Shown: positions 43,588 to 52,866, counted from the stretch's first letter. The stretch: DNA of 64,000 nucleotides from an uncultured Aeromonadales bacterium (GCA_902782145.1 CACZLZ010000002.1:62001-126000); one strand, 5' to 3'. The notes: generated by a model not told the origin, from the letters alone. Program-made: numbers and translations.

Positions 43588-46125
43588 TCAATCTCCTCTG
43601 GACGGCGTCTCCCAGACACCGTTGCGGTAAAACACCTGCCACTTGGTGGGCTTGCCGTTTTTCAGGGAGCCCACATACTGCTTCTTGGTCTTGAGGCTGT
43701 AACGGACCACGGCCTCATTGCCCTCAGGATCACTCTCCGGCGCCTTGGTGAGATACAGCAGTTTCTCAGGCAGCCGATCCTGGAAACGGATAAGCTCTGA
43801 CACCCTGACCGGGCGGGTCTCCCGGTGAGTTGGGTAGTCATGGGCCGCCAGGAAGATCCCCTTGGCGCTGTTCCTCAGGACGAAATGACTGCCCTCGGAT
43901 TTCTCACAGGGCATTTCCGGAAAATCGATGGCCGGCTCCTTGGGCGGAGCCAGCTGCTGATTCTTGAGAATGGTGCGCTTCTCACCACAGCCGGTGCACT
44001 CGGCATAGGGACCGAAGCGGCCCACCTTCCTGACCATGGGAGCACCACACTTGTCACAGATGTACATGTTGGCCTGGGTGACGTCAAAGTCCCCGATCTC
44101 CAGGCAGTGACCACTGCAGGTGGGAGCGTCAGAGCACAGGTAAAGCTTGGTGTGGACGTCAATCAGGTACTCGTCCATGATCCGGCCGCACTTCTCGCAG
44201 CGCCTCCGGGAGGAGAACTCCCGTTCCTCCTCGGACTCGCTCACCGGGCTGTGCTGGCACAGGCTCAGGTTCACCGTCTTAGTGCAGCTGTTTTCCTTGT
44301 CACTGTAGCCGGTACAGCCCAGGAACAGCCCGGTGCTGCCGATGCGCACCTCCATGGGGCGGCCGCAGCTGGGGCACCGGAAATCATCTATCAGAACCGG
44401 ATGGTTCTCCGGCATGCCGTCGGGCTTCTTGGCCCGGGCGATCTCCTCGGACAGGTTGTCATAGAAGGAGTCCAGCTTCTTGACCCAGTCGACGCTGCCC
44501 TCGGCGATCTTGTCCAGATCGCTTTCCAGATCCCGGGTGAAGTTGTACTGCATGAGATCCGGGAAGCTGTGCTTCAGACGATCCACCACCACCGCGCCAA
44601 TCTTCTCCGCATAGAACTTCCGCTGCTGCAGGCGCACATAGCCCCGCTCCTGGATCTTGGAGATGATCTCGGCATAGGTGGAAGGACGGCCGATGCCCCG
44701 GCTCTCCAGTTCCCGGACCAGGGATGCTTCAGTGTAGCGCACCGGAGGCATGGTGAAGTGCTGGCGTCCGGCGATCCCCTCCAGAGAGGGATGCTGTCCC
44801 CGGACAAAGCGGGGCAGGACACCCTCGCCACCGCCCACAGGCATGATCCTGGTCCAGCCGTCAAACACCGTGACCCGGCCGTTGGCCCGGAAGCGCGATC
44901 CGGCCACCGCTACGGTCACAGAGGTGGACATATATCTGGCCGGGGTCATCTGGGAGGCAATGCTCCGGTCCCGGATCAGGGCGTAAAGTTTCTGGCCGTC
45001 GGCACTGAACCGGGGCAGGCGGATCTGGGAGGGAACCAAATCCACGTTGGTGCTGCGGATGGCCTCATGGGCCTCCTGGGCCTCCTTGTTGGAGGAGCCG
45101 TAGAAATTGGGCTTCTCCGGAAGGTAGTCCCCGCCGTAATTGTTCAGAATATGCGCCCGGATGGTCTCCAGGGCAAAGCCGCTGAGATTGGTGGAGTCGG
45201 TACGCATGTAGGTGATGTAGCCGGCCTCATAGAGCATCTGGGCCACGGCCATGGTGTGCTTGACCGAAAAGCCCAGGCGGTTGCTGGCGGCCTGCTGCAG
45301 GGTTGAGGTGATGAAGGGGGCGGCGGGACGGCTTTCCGTAGGCTTCTCGTCGATGTTCTCCACCACGGCCTCGCCGGCATGCTCCCTGACGGCATCGCAG
45401 ATCTTGTCCGCCTCCTGCCGGGAGCGGATCTCCAGTTTGCTTTTCTTCACATAGTCGAAGGTGACCGGGGTGCCGCTCTCATGCAGGAAGTCGGCCTTGA
45501 TATCCCAGTATTCGTCACTGACAAAGGAGCTGATCTCCCGCTCCCGGTCGACAATAAGCTCCACGGCAATGGACTGGACCCGGCCGGCGGACAGTTTCTT
45601 GGCCACCTTCTGCCACAGGACAGGGGACACCAAAAAGCCCACGATCTTGTCCAGGAAGCGCCGGGTCTGCTGGGCGTTGACCATGTTGAGATCCAGATCT
45701 TTAGGAGACTCAAAGGCCTTCTGCACCGCAGACCGGGTGATCTCGTTGAAGGTGACCCGGCGGAAGCGGGACTTGTCGCCGCCAATGATCTGCTGGAGGT
45801 GCCAGGCAATAGCCTCCCCCTCCCGGTCAAGATCAGTTGCCAGATAGACATAGTCCGAGGACGCAGCCAGTTTCTTGAGCTTCCTGACCACATCCTCCTT
45901 GCCTTCCAGGATCACATAAGTTGGCTTCCAGTTCTTTTCCGGATCAATGCCCAGCTTCTTCACGGGACCGTATTTGTCATTCCGGTCCACCTTGATCTTG
46001 GTCTTGCCCAGGGGGAGATCCCGGATATGACCCACACTGGACTCCACCACATAGTCACTGCCCAGATATTTGGAAATGGTCTTGACCTTGGCAGGAGACT
46101 CCACTATCACAAGCGACTTTCCCAT
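43588..46125 (-). CDS. topA: DNA topoisomerase I
   Basis: The 845-residue enzyme relaxes negative supercoils. MGKSLVIVESPAKVKTISKY opens the TOPRIM domain, with the acidic triad in YLATDLDREGEAIAWHL (94-110). The active-site Tyr306 lies in GYITYMRTDSTNLS. KKLSAGRVQSIAVELIVDRE and SRGIGRPSTYAEIISKIQER are further family segments. Three Cys4 zinc ribbons end the protein: CPSCGRPMEV, CEKCGRIMDEY and CDKCGAPMVRKV, each with a matching second pair. Length is near that of E. coli TopA (865). AGGAGACTGCA precedes the ATG. It sits between sohB and mepA; sohB is also a topA neighbour in E. coli, though there divergent. Confidence 0.98.
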   Translation of the reverse strand: MGKSLVIVESPAKVKTISKYLGSDYVVESSVGHIRDLPLGKTKIKVDRNDKYGPVKKLGIDPEKNWKPTYVILEGKEDVVRKLKKLAASSDYVYLATDLDREGEAIAWHLQQIIGGDKSRFRRVTFNEITRSAVQKAFESPKDLDLNMVNAQQTRRFLDKIVGFLVSPVLWQKVAKKLSAGRVQSIAVELIVDREREISSFVSDEYWDIKADFLHESGTPVTFDYVKKSKLEIRSRQEADKICDAVREHAGEAVVENIDEKPTESRPAAPFITSTLQQAASNRLGFSVKHTMAVAQMLYEAGYITYMRTDSTNLSGFALETIRAHILNNYGGDYLPEKPNFYGSSNKEAQEAHEAIRSTNVDLVPSQIRLPRFSADGQKLYALIRDRSIASQMTPARYMSTSVTVAVAGSRFRANGRVTVFDGWTRIMPVGGGEGVLPRFVRGQHPSLEGIAGRQHFTMPPVRYTEASLVRELESRGIGRPSTYAEIISKIQERGYVRLQQRKFYAEKIGAVVVDRLKHSFPDLMQYNFTRDLESDLDKIAEGSVDWVKKLDSFYDNLSEEIARAKKPDGMPENHPVLIDDFRCPSCGRPMEVRIGSTGLFLGCTGYSDKENSCTKTVNLSLCQHSPVSESEEEREFSSRRRCEKCGRIMDEYLIDVHTKLYLCSDAPTCSGHCLEIGDFDVTQANMYICDKCGAPMVRKVGRFGPYAECTGCGEKRTILKNQQLAPPKEPAIDFPEMPCEKSEGSHFVLRNSAKGIFLAAHDYPTHRETRPVRVSELIRFQDRLPEKLLYLTKAPESDPEGNEAVVRYSLKTKKQYVGSLKNGKPTKWQVFYRNGVWETPSRGD

Positions 46126-46134
46126 TGCAGTCTC

Positions 46135-47181
46135 CTAAAGCATCCGGTGGGCGGCCTGGTACAGAGCGGTGGAAAACGTCTGCAGCAGCCCTTTGAGGCC
46201 GGTCTTTTTCTTGCACCTGAATTCAAAGATATCGGCAAAGTCCAGTTTGGAGGCGATGAACTCATTGGAGGTGCCGATCTCGTCCACCAGATGGTGCCGG
46301 ATCCCGTCCTGGGCATGCCAGTACTCACCGGTGGCCACCTCGTCAATCTTCACCTGGGGACGGTATTTGCAGATATGGCTCTTGAAAAGGGCGTGGCAGG
46401 TCTCCAGATCCTGGCGGAACTTCTCCCGGAGCCGGGGATCGGAATTGTCACCGAAAATGGAGAGGGTGCGCTTGAAATCACCGGCGGTCTCCTGCTCGTA
46501 GTCCACATCCAGTTTCTCCAGGAGACGGTGGAAATTGGGGAACTCGGACACCACACCGATGGAACCCACAATGGCAAAAGGTGCGGCAATAATGCAGTCG
46601 GCAACGCAGGCCATCATGTAGCCGCCGGAAGCGGCGATCTTGTCCACGCACACTGTCAGCCGGATGCCGCGGCTGCGGATCCGGGAAAGCTGGGAGGCGG
46701 CCAGGCCGTATCCGGTGACCGTGCCTCCGGGGGAGGTGACCCGGACCATGACCTCATCGGCAGGGTCCACCACCGAGAGCAGTGCGTCAATCTGCAGACC
46801 CAGGTTCTTGGCCTGGGAGGCGTTGAGATCACCGTCAAAGTCCAGGACAAACAGGCGGTGGCGGCGCTCCTGGCCCTCCTGATCGGCCTTTCTCTGCTTC
46901 TCCTTTTTCTTCTCCTGCTCCGCAAGCTTGGCATTCTCCTCCTTGGAGAGGACCTTGGAGGCCACGCTGCTGCGGATCTTGGCATACTCCTTTGTCAGGT
47001 TGACCAACTCCGTGTCGTCGGAGATCCTGCCGTTCTCAATATCCTTGCCGCCGGATCCGCTGCCGCCCTTGACGGCTTTGACCGTGGCCCACACGGACAC
47101 AAAAACAGTCAGCACAAAAAGCAGGAAGACAAACACCGACTTTGCGCCGAAAACCAGGCTGTCCAGAAAAAAGTCCTGCAT
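46135..47181 (-). CDS. sohB: inner-membrane peptidase SohB, S49 family
   Basis: The 348-residue protein has one N-terminal membrane segment (SVFVFLLFVLTVFVSVWATV, 15-34), then a charged coiled-coil-like linker (KLAEQEKKKEKQRKADQEGQ, 85-104) and a ClpP-fold protease domain. The nucleophile is Ser185 in VDKIAASGGYMMACVAD, with the general base Lys237 in the DFKRTLSIF segment; FAIVGSIGVVSEFPN is the conserved S49 region. Length equals E. coli SohB (349). SohB is thought to degrade membrane or periplasmic proteins. It is nine bases ahead of topA and three after the MFS gene, so it lies inside one transcription unit. Confidence 0.95.
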   Translation of the reverse strand: MQDFFLDSLVFGAKSVFVFLLFVLTVFVSVWATVKAVKGGSGSGGKDIENGRISDDTELVNLTKEYAKIRSSVASKVLSKEENAKLAEQEKKKEKQRKADQEGQERRHRLFVLDFDGDLNASQAKNLGLQIDALLSVVDPADEVMVRVTSPGGTVTGYGLAASQLSRIRSRGIRLTVCVDKIAASGGYMMACVADCIIAAPFAIVGSIGVVSEFPNFHRLLEKLDVDYEQETAGDFKRTLSIFGDNSDPRLREKFRQDLETCHALFKSHICKYRPQVKIDEVATGEYWHAQDGIRHHLVDEIGTSNEFIASKLDFADIFEFRCKKKTGLKGLLQTFSTALYQAAHRML

Positions 47182-47184
47182 CAG

Positions 47185-48342
47185 TTATATTTTCCTTACA
47201 AGAAACATCAGCACAGAAGCCAGAAAGCTGCAGAGGACCGCGGCATAAAAGACGCCACCGTAGCCGAAGGCTGCGGAAACCGCTCCGCACACGGCACCGG
47301 ACACAATGTTGCCGACAGCAACCGCACTGGAGAAAAGGGTGGTGGCCTGTCCCGGGATCCGGGGAAGCATTTCCTGGAAATAGACCATGCCAAGATTGGT
47401 GATGACACCGATAAACAGCGCGTTGGCCAGCTGTGCACACCAGAAAACCCACGGCGTGTGGCACATGGAAACGGCTATATAATACATAAAGCCTGCGGCC
47501 GTTGCCACAAGCAATATATTCCTCATATGGATTTTTTGTGCCAGCCGTCCGGAAAAAAGCATCACCGGGATCTCCAGTCCAGCGGCGGTGGCCATGAAGA
47601 TCCCCGCAAACTTGGCTTCAAGGCCCATCTCCCCGGTGACCAGCTGGGGCATGGCGATCATGTGCATGCCGTTGCAGGTGAACACCAGGGCCACGCAGCC
47701 GAACAGATAGAGAACACTCCGCTCCGGAAACAGCCGGGCCCCGGAGGCCTCCCGCCGGGCTTCCGCAGATCTCCGGCCGGGGGGCAGAAACAGCGCCGCC
47801 AGGGCGGACACGGCAAAGACCAGGGCGCACAGCAGATAGACACTCCCGGCGCCCTGAGAATCCAGGAGCAGCATGGCGGCTGGCGGCACCATGATCCAGG
47901 CCAGGGCGAAGCACGCCCGCATGCAGGAGGTGAAGAGCACCGGATCCAGCCCCCGGCTCCGGCTGTACTCCCTGCCCGCGGCGAACACCTGGCCGGACAC
48001 ATGGGCAAAGCAGTACAGGGGGCAGATCAGAAACAGCAGGATCCAGTAGGACCGCAGGAAGGAGAAAAAGACACAGGCCACACACCCGCAGATGCAGCCG
48101 AAGATGATGATGTTCCGCCGGCTGCCGGCCACATCCGAATACCGGGCCACCAACTGGCTCACCCCGATGGACAGCAGACCGGAGAAGGCGAAGAAAAAGC
48201 CCGTTGCCAGAGGCGTGGCACCCACATCCCGGGTGAGAAAGAGGCTGCACACCGGGACAAAAAAGGCGATGGTGGAGCTGACGCAAAAGATGGTCAGGAA
48301 AAAGGCGGGAGCCGCGCCGGAAAGGAACGGGGACCGGAACAT
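47185..48342 (-). CDS. MFS transporter, sugar efflux (SET) type
   Basis: The 385-residue protein has about twelve membrane helices. FFFAFSGLLSIGVSQLVARYSDVAGSRRN spans the motif A loop with the D-x3-R-R pattern after helix 2. NGMHMIAMPQLVTGEMGLEAKF and FSGRLAQKIHMRNILL resemble the second-half motifs of SetA/SetB sugar efflux proteins, which export lactose, glucose analogues or similar small sugars. This assignment is by resemblance; drug export is possible. It is placed between a cvfB-like gene (127 bases away) and sohB (three bases away). The ribosome site is weak. Confidence 0.8.
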   Translation of the reverse strand: MFRSPFLSGAAPAFFLTIFCVSSTIAFFVPVCSLFLTRDVGATPLATGFFFAFSGLLSIGVSQLVARYSDVAGSRRNIIIFGCICGCVACVFFSFLRSYWILLFLICPLYCFAHVSGQVFAAGREYSRSRGLDPVLFTSCMRACFALAWIMVPPAAMLLLDSQGAGSVYLLCALVFAVSALAALFLPPGRRSAEARREASGARLFPERSVLYLFGCVALVFTCNGMHMIAMPQLVTGEMGLEAKFAGIFMATAAGLEIPVMLFSGRLAQKIHMRNILLVATAAGFMYYIAVSMCHTPWVFWCAQLANALFIGVITNLGMVYFQEMLPRIPGQATTLFSSAVAVGNIVSGAVCGAVSAAFGYGGVFYAAVLCSFLASVLMFLVRKI

Positions 48343-48469
48343 GATCAGCAGATCCGGGAAAGGGGGCCGCCCCGGCCCCCGTGGCCGGCAGATACATCAG
48401 CCCCGGGATCCCGACCGGAAAGGGCGGACCAGCACCCAAGGGGACTCATGACGGGGAGCATGGTGGATC

Positions 48470-49465
48470 TTAGGAGGAAGTTCCGGTAGTTGTCAGACGG
48501 ATCCCGTCTGGAAGGATGGTGATGAGCCGCCGGCGGTACAGGCTGCCCAAAGCCTTCTTGAAACTGCCCTTGGAGGAGTGGAAAACCTTCTCCACCGTCC
48601 CCGGAGGAGTGTGATCGCCGAAGGGGAGGAAACCGCCGTGCTCCCGGAGTTTTCCGAGGATGACGTTCTCCAGGGCCTCCCGGGCAACCTGGACGGACTC
48701 CCGGGAAGGAGCGTCAGATCCGCCAGCCCCGCTGCCCCGTTCATGCTCTCCATGCTCCGGAACTGATCCCGGAAGAGACATTCCCGTTGCCTGATCACCG
48801 TCCTGCTCCCGGGACATGCTGTCCTTCCGATCTGAGGGCACCAGATCTACCCTCCGATCTCCCCGGATCCGGCTGATGACCGCATAAAGCTTGCGGCCCA
48901 CCCGGATCTCAGCGGTAGAGCCCACCTCACCGTTCAGGAACATGGCATAAAAGGCGTTGTCCACCACGGCCTTGACACCGATGTCCGTAATCGCCACCGG
49001 CATCACCTTCACCACATCCCCGGCCTGGTAGCCTGGGAGGACAGTGTCACTGAACTTCCGGGTGAAGCGGGTGGTGGCGCACATCCTCTTCTCATGATCC
49101 AGATACAAGTAGACCAGCACCTCCTCACCCTGGCGCAGGGGAACCCGGGTCTCGTTCAGGGGCAGCAGCACATCCTTCCGCAGGGAATTGTCCAGGAAGT
49201 AGCCCAGCTTGCAGGAACCCTTCACCGGCAGGAAGGCCAGTTCCCCCATCAGGGCCCGGGGCCGGCGGGCCGTGGCGTAAAGCCGGCCGTCGTCACAGTA
49301 GATGAAGACGTTCCTCACCGTGCCCACAGCATCATCAGGCCCCATCTGGGATCGGGGAATAAACAGCTTCTCCGCGCCGCCGTCAAGAAAGCAGCCCTTG
49401 TCAGTGATCTCGCAGATGGCAAGATCATTCATCGCACCGATTTTCAGGTCACCAGTATCAACCAC
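48470..49465 (-). CDS. CvfB/YitL-like S1-domain protein
   Basis: The 331-residue cytoplasmic protein has the CvfB layout: several S1-type beta barrels followed by a winged helix. DLAICEITDKGCFLDGG starts the first barrel, LGYFLDNSLRKDVLLPLNE the second, and VKVMPVAITDIGVKAVVDNAF the third. The winged helix contains FLPFGDHTPPGTVEKVFHSS and KKALGSLYRRRLI, which is typical. CvfB binds RNA and affects virulence and growth in firmicutes; its exact role is unclear. A 45-residue polar insert (about 210-255, with SMSREQDGDQATGMS) separates the barrels from the winged helix and is not usual. The GTG at 49465 has AGGGGG ahead of it; an ATG 11 codons later is an alternative. Confidence 0.82.
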   Translation of the reverse strand: MVDTGDLKIGAMNDLAICEITDKGCFLDGGAEKLFIPRSQMGPDDAVGTVRNVFIYCDDGRLYATARRPRALMGELAFLPVKGSCKLGYFLDNSLRKDVLLPLNETRVPLRQGEEVLVYLYLDHEKRMCATTRFTRKFSDTVLPGYQAGDVVKVMPVAITDIGVKAVVDNAFYAMFLNGEVGSTAEIRVGRKLYAVISRIRGDRRVDLVPSDRKDSMSREQDGDQATGMSLPGSVPEHGEHERGSGAGGSDAPSRESVQVAREALENVILGKLREHGGFLPFGDHTPPGTVEKVFHSSKGSFKKALGSLYRRRLITILPDGIRLTTTGTSS

Positions 49466-49508
49466 AGTAGCCCCCTGTTCCCGCCGGTTCTCTCAGTCTG
49501 CAGGCATG

Positions 49509-49530
49509 AAAAAGGCGCCGTGGCGGCGCC
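49509..49530 (-). terminator. rplY intrinsic terminator
   Basis: On the minus strand GGCGCC, loop GCCAC and GGCGCC are followed by TTTTT. It is about 30 bases after the rplY stop. Confidence 0.85.
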
Positions 49531-49558
49531 CATGGATCCTGGAAAGCATCCTGTCAGC

Positions 49559-49846
49559 TTACTGACGCAGGAAGTCCAGATGAACAATCCTCTGCTTGAC
49601 CGGATGGCGCTGAATGGCAACCACCTTCACCAGCACCGGCTCGCCGCCGATGTTGAGGGTGATATTGTCCTTGTAGAAGTCCTCGCTCTGCTGGGCGATG
49701 AAGATCTTCTTGTGATCCAGTGAAATGCTCACAGCTTCCTTGTTGCCACCGTAAACCACGGCAGGAACCTTATCTTCACGGCGTTGGCGGCGGCTCGCAC
49801 CTTTCCCAAGATCCGTGCGGATTTCAGCATCAAATGTATATGCCAT
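49559..49846 (-). CDS. rplY: 50S ribosomal protein bL25
   Basis: The 95-residue protein binds 5S rRNA in the large subunit. ATG 49846 gives [20 protein letters not shown], the standard start; [20 protein letters not shown] is the RNA-binding signature, and [20 protein letters not shown] is the conserved end. It is the short single-domain form, as in E. coli (94), without the CTC extension. An A/T-rich leader lies upstream. It is followed by its own terminator, so it is monocistronic. Confidence 0.97.
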   Translation of the reverse strand: MAYTFDAEIRTDLGKGASRRQRREDKVPAVVYGGNKEAVSISLDHKKIFIAQQSEDFYKDNITLNIGGEPVLVKVVAIQRHPVKQRIVHLDFLRQ

Positions 49847-50389
49847 TGCAAACTCTCTTGTATGTGAATTAAAAACACAGGACTTCCCGCCATGCGACCA
49901 TAAGCAGAAAGCCGTGAACATTATCACAGATCAGAGCCCAGGTTGCAACCGCGGTCAGCATCCCCATCCGGGAGCCCCCAGTCGGCCGCCAAACCGGAGG
50001 CAGATCTGACCCGATCATGCCAGACCTGATCTTCGGCAAGCCAGCGGCTGGACGCCACCTGTGCAGACTCCTGCATACAGGCTTCAATGATGCCGTGCTC
50101 CATGATACTGAGGACATTCAGTTCTCATCTCCCCACTCTTCCGTGGTGCTTGGGAAGCTCGACAATCTGGAGCCGAAATTTTAGGATGGCCTCATTTTGA
50201 AAGGCACGGGCACCTCCTTAGTGGTATGGACATTGTTCACCCGGTGCCTTTTTTCTTTTTCTGCCCTCCCGGAGTTTCCTGCTGCAGGCAGCCTCCTCCG
50301 GATGCGGTCACCATCTGATCAGTTGATGACGTCCAAAGCCAAAAGATCTTGAATGGCGTCACACGGTATAGTACCATTGTCAGCGTTAT
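49847..50389. other. spacer between rplY and ffs
   Basis: The 543 bases hold the rplY leader and the hairpin listed separately. TATAGT at 50367-50372 may be the ffs -10 element, but its -35 is unclear. No protein gene was accepted. Confidence 0.45.
50200..50256 (+). terminator. strong terminator without an upstream gene
   Basis: AAAGGCACGGG (from 50200) pairs with CCCGGTGCCTTT (from 50240), allowing one bulged G, and is followed by a long T-rich run. The 28-base loop is large. No plus-strand gene ends nearby, so it may end a small RNA or guard ffs from read-through. Confidence 0.6.
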
Positions 50390-50495
50390 GGGGGCAGGTC
50401 CTCCCGTATTGGTTCGTCGGTTACCCCGGTCAGGTCCGGAAGGAAGCAGCCAAGCCGATTGATACTGAGTACCGGGATGTGGCTTGTCCTCACCC
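50390..50495 (+). ncRNA. ffs: 4.5S RNA of the signal recognition particle
   Basis: The core GGTCAGGTCCGGAAGGAAGC is the universal SRP RNA apical motif that binds Ffh, and CCGGGATGTGGCTTG follows as in E. coli. The ends GGGGGCAGG and CTTGTCCTC pair with G-U wobbles. Ends are set from this pairing and the CACCC after it, and may be off by a few bases. Confidence 0.93.
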
Positions 50496-50990
50496 GTTTC
50501 TGACCTGCCAGTTTTCTCCTCTCCCCTGCTCTCTTCCCTCATCGTCTGGCCTTACGCCCTTCCCGCCTGAACTGCCGCCTTACTTAAGGTCATTTCCGGT
50601 CCCTGGCTCTATCCGGTCACCGTCGTTACTGCCCCCCTGCCCGTTCAGGAACCCTGTTCAGCATCCGCGCTGGTATCGGTATCAGCTATCGGCGACAGCC
50701 ATTCCTGCCACACACCTGACGGCAGGCAGCAGCAGCAAAGGCTGAGCCCATGGCAGCCCCGTCCAACACCTGGCGGTGACAGCAGATCCGGAACCAAACA
50801 CACCGATGAGGTTCACTGCACCCCGGCGCAGCGGCACCACAGACAGACGGCAGTTCCCGGCGGGCAAGACACCCACAGATCCTGAACAGGTCCGGATCAG
50901 CTGAAATTCCGCCGCCTGATCACAAAAAGACGGAAAAAAGTGGGGATTGCGACGTTCAGTGATACAATCATTCTCTGGTCGGGTTGCTCT
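50496..50990. other. intergenic, no gene seen
   Basis: GC-rich spacer between ffs and the repeat-protein gene. Frames on both strands are short and Pro/Ser/Arg-rich. A TACAAT at 50963-50968 lacks a matching -35. Confidence 0.4.
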
Positions 50991-51015
50991 GATCTGATCT
51001 GATCTGATCTGATCT
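50991..51015 (+). repeat. (GATCT)5 tandem repeat
   Basis: Five perfect copies of GATCT lie about 75 bases ahead of the start of the six-repeat secreted protein. They fall in its probable leader or promoter region. Confidence 0.85.
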
Positions 51016-51088
51016 GCCCGGCCCACCCGTCCGGCCAGCGCCGGCAGGTGCGTCTTTTTCCCTGATCCCCTTTACAGGAGTGTATGCC

Positions 51089-51511
51089 ATGCGTCTTTTC
51101 CCCGCAGCGGTCCTTGCTGCCGCCTTTCTGCTGATCCAGCCTGTCCAGGCCGACAATATCCGCTACGGCTACAATTCCCACGGGGAGTATGTGCCAGTGG
51201 AGATCGACGGGAAGAAAGTTGAGTACGGCTACAATTCCCACGGCAAGTATGTTCCCGTCTCCGTGGGCGGCAAGAAGATCGGCTACGGCTACAATTCCCA
51301 CGGGGAGTATGCTCCGGTGTCCGTGGGTGACAAGAAGATCGGCTATGGCTACAACTCCCATGGCAAATACGCCCCGGTGTCCGTGGGCAAGGACAAGGTG
51401 GAATACGGCTATGACTCCCACGGGAAGTACGGTCCCACGTCCGTGGGCAACCGCAAGATCCGCCGGGGCTACAACTCCCGGGGCAAGTATGCCCCGGTGG
51501 ACATCAAATAG
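51089..51511 (+). CDS. secreted six-repeat protein
   Basis: The 140-residue product starts at ATG 51089 with GGAG eight bases upstream. The signal peptide is MRLFPAAVLAAAFLLIQPVQ, cut after ADN or QA. The whole mature part is six copies of a 20-residue unit with consensus YGYNSHG(K/E)Y(V/A)PVSVG.KKI, encoded by exact 60-base DNA periods from about 51150 to 51505. The unit alternates aromatic/Gly turns with short strands, which suggests a beta-solenoid or a stack of hairpins, somewhat like WG-type repeats. The last copy is the most divergent. No cysteines or catalytic motif are present. Periplasmic or surface location is inferred. I know no characterised homologue. Confidence 0.78.
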   Translation: MRLFPAAVLAAAFLLIQPVQADNIRYGYNSHGEYVPVEIDGKKVEYGYNSHGKYVPVSVGGKKIGYGYNSHGEYAPVSVGDKKIGYGYNSHGKYAPVSVGKDKVEYGYDSHGKYGPTSVGNRKIRRGYNSRGKYAPVDIK

Positions 51512-51957
51512 CGCCGCCCCACCAAATCGCCTGGTCTGCCAGATGCCCCTGAGCGCCGCCGATCCTGACATGCCCAGGACGCTCTGATCTGGCAGAGAGT
51601 CCCCCAGTTTAGCCTGGGGACTCACACCAGTCCTGGGATCATCCGCTCCCACAGCACCCGGCACACCCGGACTCCCAGCGCCCCATCCGCGTCAAACTCA
51701 AGAGGGCAGTACCCCGCCCCTCCTTCCTGTCCCTCTCACCGCAATCTTCTGCGACTTTTGAAAGCGCCCGCCGGAAGAGTATCCGGACAGCAGATCTGCA
51801 AGCTCCCGGACGGACACCCGCTGTCAGAGCGGACCGGCACATCCCCGTCACAAATCCAGTCTCAGAAAAAGAAAGGGATCCCGCCGTTCTGGAAGGATCC
51901 CGTCCTGAGGAAAACATCCCCCGGAAAGCACCTGGGCAGTCCGGGCGGTGCCGATCT
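51512..51957. other. intergenic between convergent genes
   Basis: GAGTCCCC(C)AG (51597-51607) and CTGGGGACTC (51614-51623) form a hairpin with one bulge, a possible terminator of the repeat-protein gene without a T-run. The rest shows no gene. Confidence 0.45.
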
Positions 51958-52692
51958 TTATTTGACCAGTTGGGACTCAATATACTCCACCGTCTGGGGT
52001 GCGCCCCGGACAAACTTGCCGTTGATGATGTAGCAGGGAGTTCCGGTGACCTCCATGGCGGCGCCCAGGTTCTGGTTCTTCTCAATCACCGCCGTCACGT
52101 CCTTGGAGGAGGCATGTGCCTTGATCTTCTCCAGATCCAGGCCCAGCTTGGCAATATGGGTCTCCAGATCCTTGGCAGATCCCACCCTGGAGGAGCTGTT
52201 GATCACCGCCATGTGGTAGTCCAGGAACCGATCAGGATAGAGGGCATAGACAGCCAGAGAATATCTGGCGGCAATCTCAGATCCGGGGCCCAGGATGGGG
52301 TATTCCTTGAAGATATAACGGATATCACCCTTGGCCTTGTGGCTCTCCAGGACCTTGAAAAACAGCTGTTTAGAGCGCTTGCAGTAACCGCAGTTGTAAT
52401 CCGAGAACTCGACAATCACGTTCTTGGCATTCTGGGGTCCCACTGAGGCATCCGCCGGGGAATGGAACAGCTCCTGCTCAAAGGTCTTGACGTACATCTT
52501 CTCCTTTTCAGCGCCGATCTGGGCCTTGCGCTTCTGTAGCTCGTCACCAGCCTCAAGGAGGACCTCCGGGTGACTCACAATGTAATCATGGACAATCTTC
52601 TCAATTTCCTGCTGGGTATAGTCCTTGGCCTGGGTCATGGATGCGGCGCAGAGGGATGCTGCCACCAGTGCCGCACGGAAAATTTTATGCAT
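51958..52692 (-). CDS. DsbA-family thiol oxidoreductase (Com1/ScsC-like)
   Basis: The 244-residue periplasmic protein starts at ATG 52692 behind AAGGTG. The signal peptide is MHKIFRAALVAASLCAASMT, cut after QA. An N-terminal helical part (DYTQQEIEKIVHDYIVSHPE) is typical of Com1/ScsC-type proteins and may serve oligomerisation. The thioredoxin fold has VEFSDYNCGYCKRSKQLFF with the CGYC redox pair near 106-109, FKEYPILGPGSE, and the cis-Pro segment VTGTPCYIING. Because of the N-terminal arm it may act as an isomerase or metal-stress protein, not the main oxidase. No DsbB or DsbD gene is nearby. It stands alone between convergent and divergent spacers. Confidence 0.9.
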   Translation of the reverse strand: MHKIFRAALVAASLCAASMTQAKDYTQQEIEKIVHDYIVSHPEVLLEAGDELQKRKAQIGAEKEKMYVKTFEQELFHSPADASVGPQNAKNVIVEFSDYNCGYCKRSKQLFFKVLESHKAKGDIRYIFKEYPILGPGSEIAARYSLAVYALYPDRFLDYHMAVINSSSRVGSAKDLETHIAKLGLDLEKIKAHASSKDVTAVIEKNQNLGAAMEVTGTPCYIINGKFVRGAPQTVEYIESQLVK

Positions 52693-52866
52693 ATCTGTCA
52701 CCTTGCTAATAAGTGTGAAAACTGGGATCTGTCCGGTCCCGGAGGTGTCTGCCTGCAGGGCTCCTGTGCCGTCCGAGGCTGTGGTGCCCTTTCCCGGAGC
52801 AACCGGAAGAGCTGAAAGGAATAGCCAGGGTAAACCGCCCCGGCTGTCACCGGCTCCGGGACGCCA

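Noticed and set aside
45379..48489. Plus-strand open frame of 1036 codons opposite topA, sohB and the MFS gene
   Set aside because: Three well-defined genes occupy the other strand. The frame's His/Gly/Gln/Pro-rich sequence has no domain I recognise and mirrors codon bias.
50991..51015. (GATCT)5 as a proven phase-variation switch
   Set aside because: Only five copies are present, outside the coding region, and no promoter could be placed around them. It stays a repeat with possible effect.
51150..51505. Regular 60-base repeats as a possible CRISPR array
   Set aside because: The period is a multiple of three, stays in frame and encodes a signal-peptide protein. There are no unique spacers.
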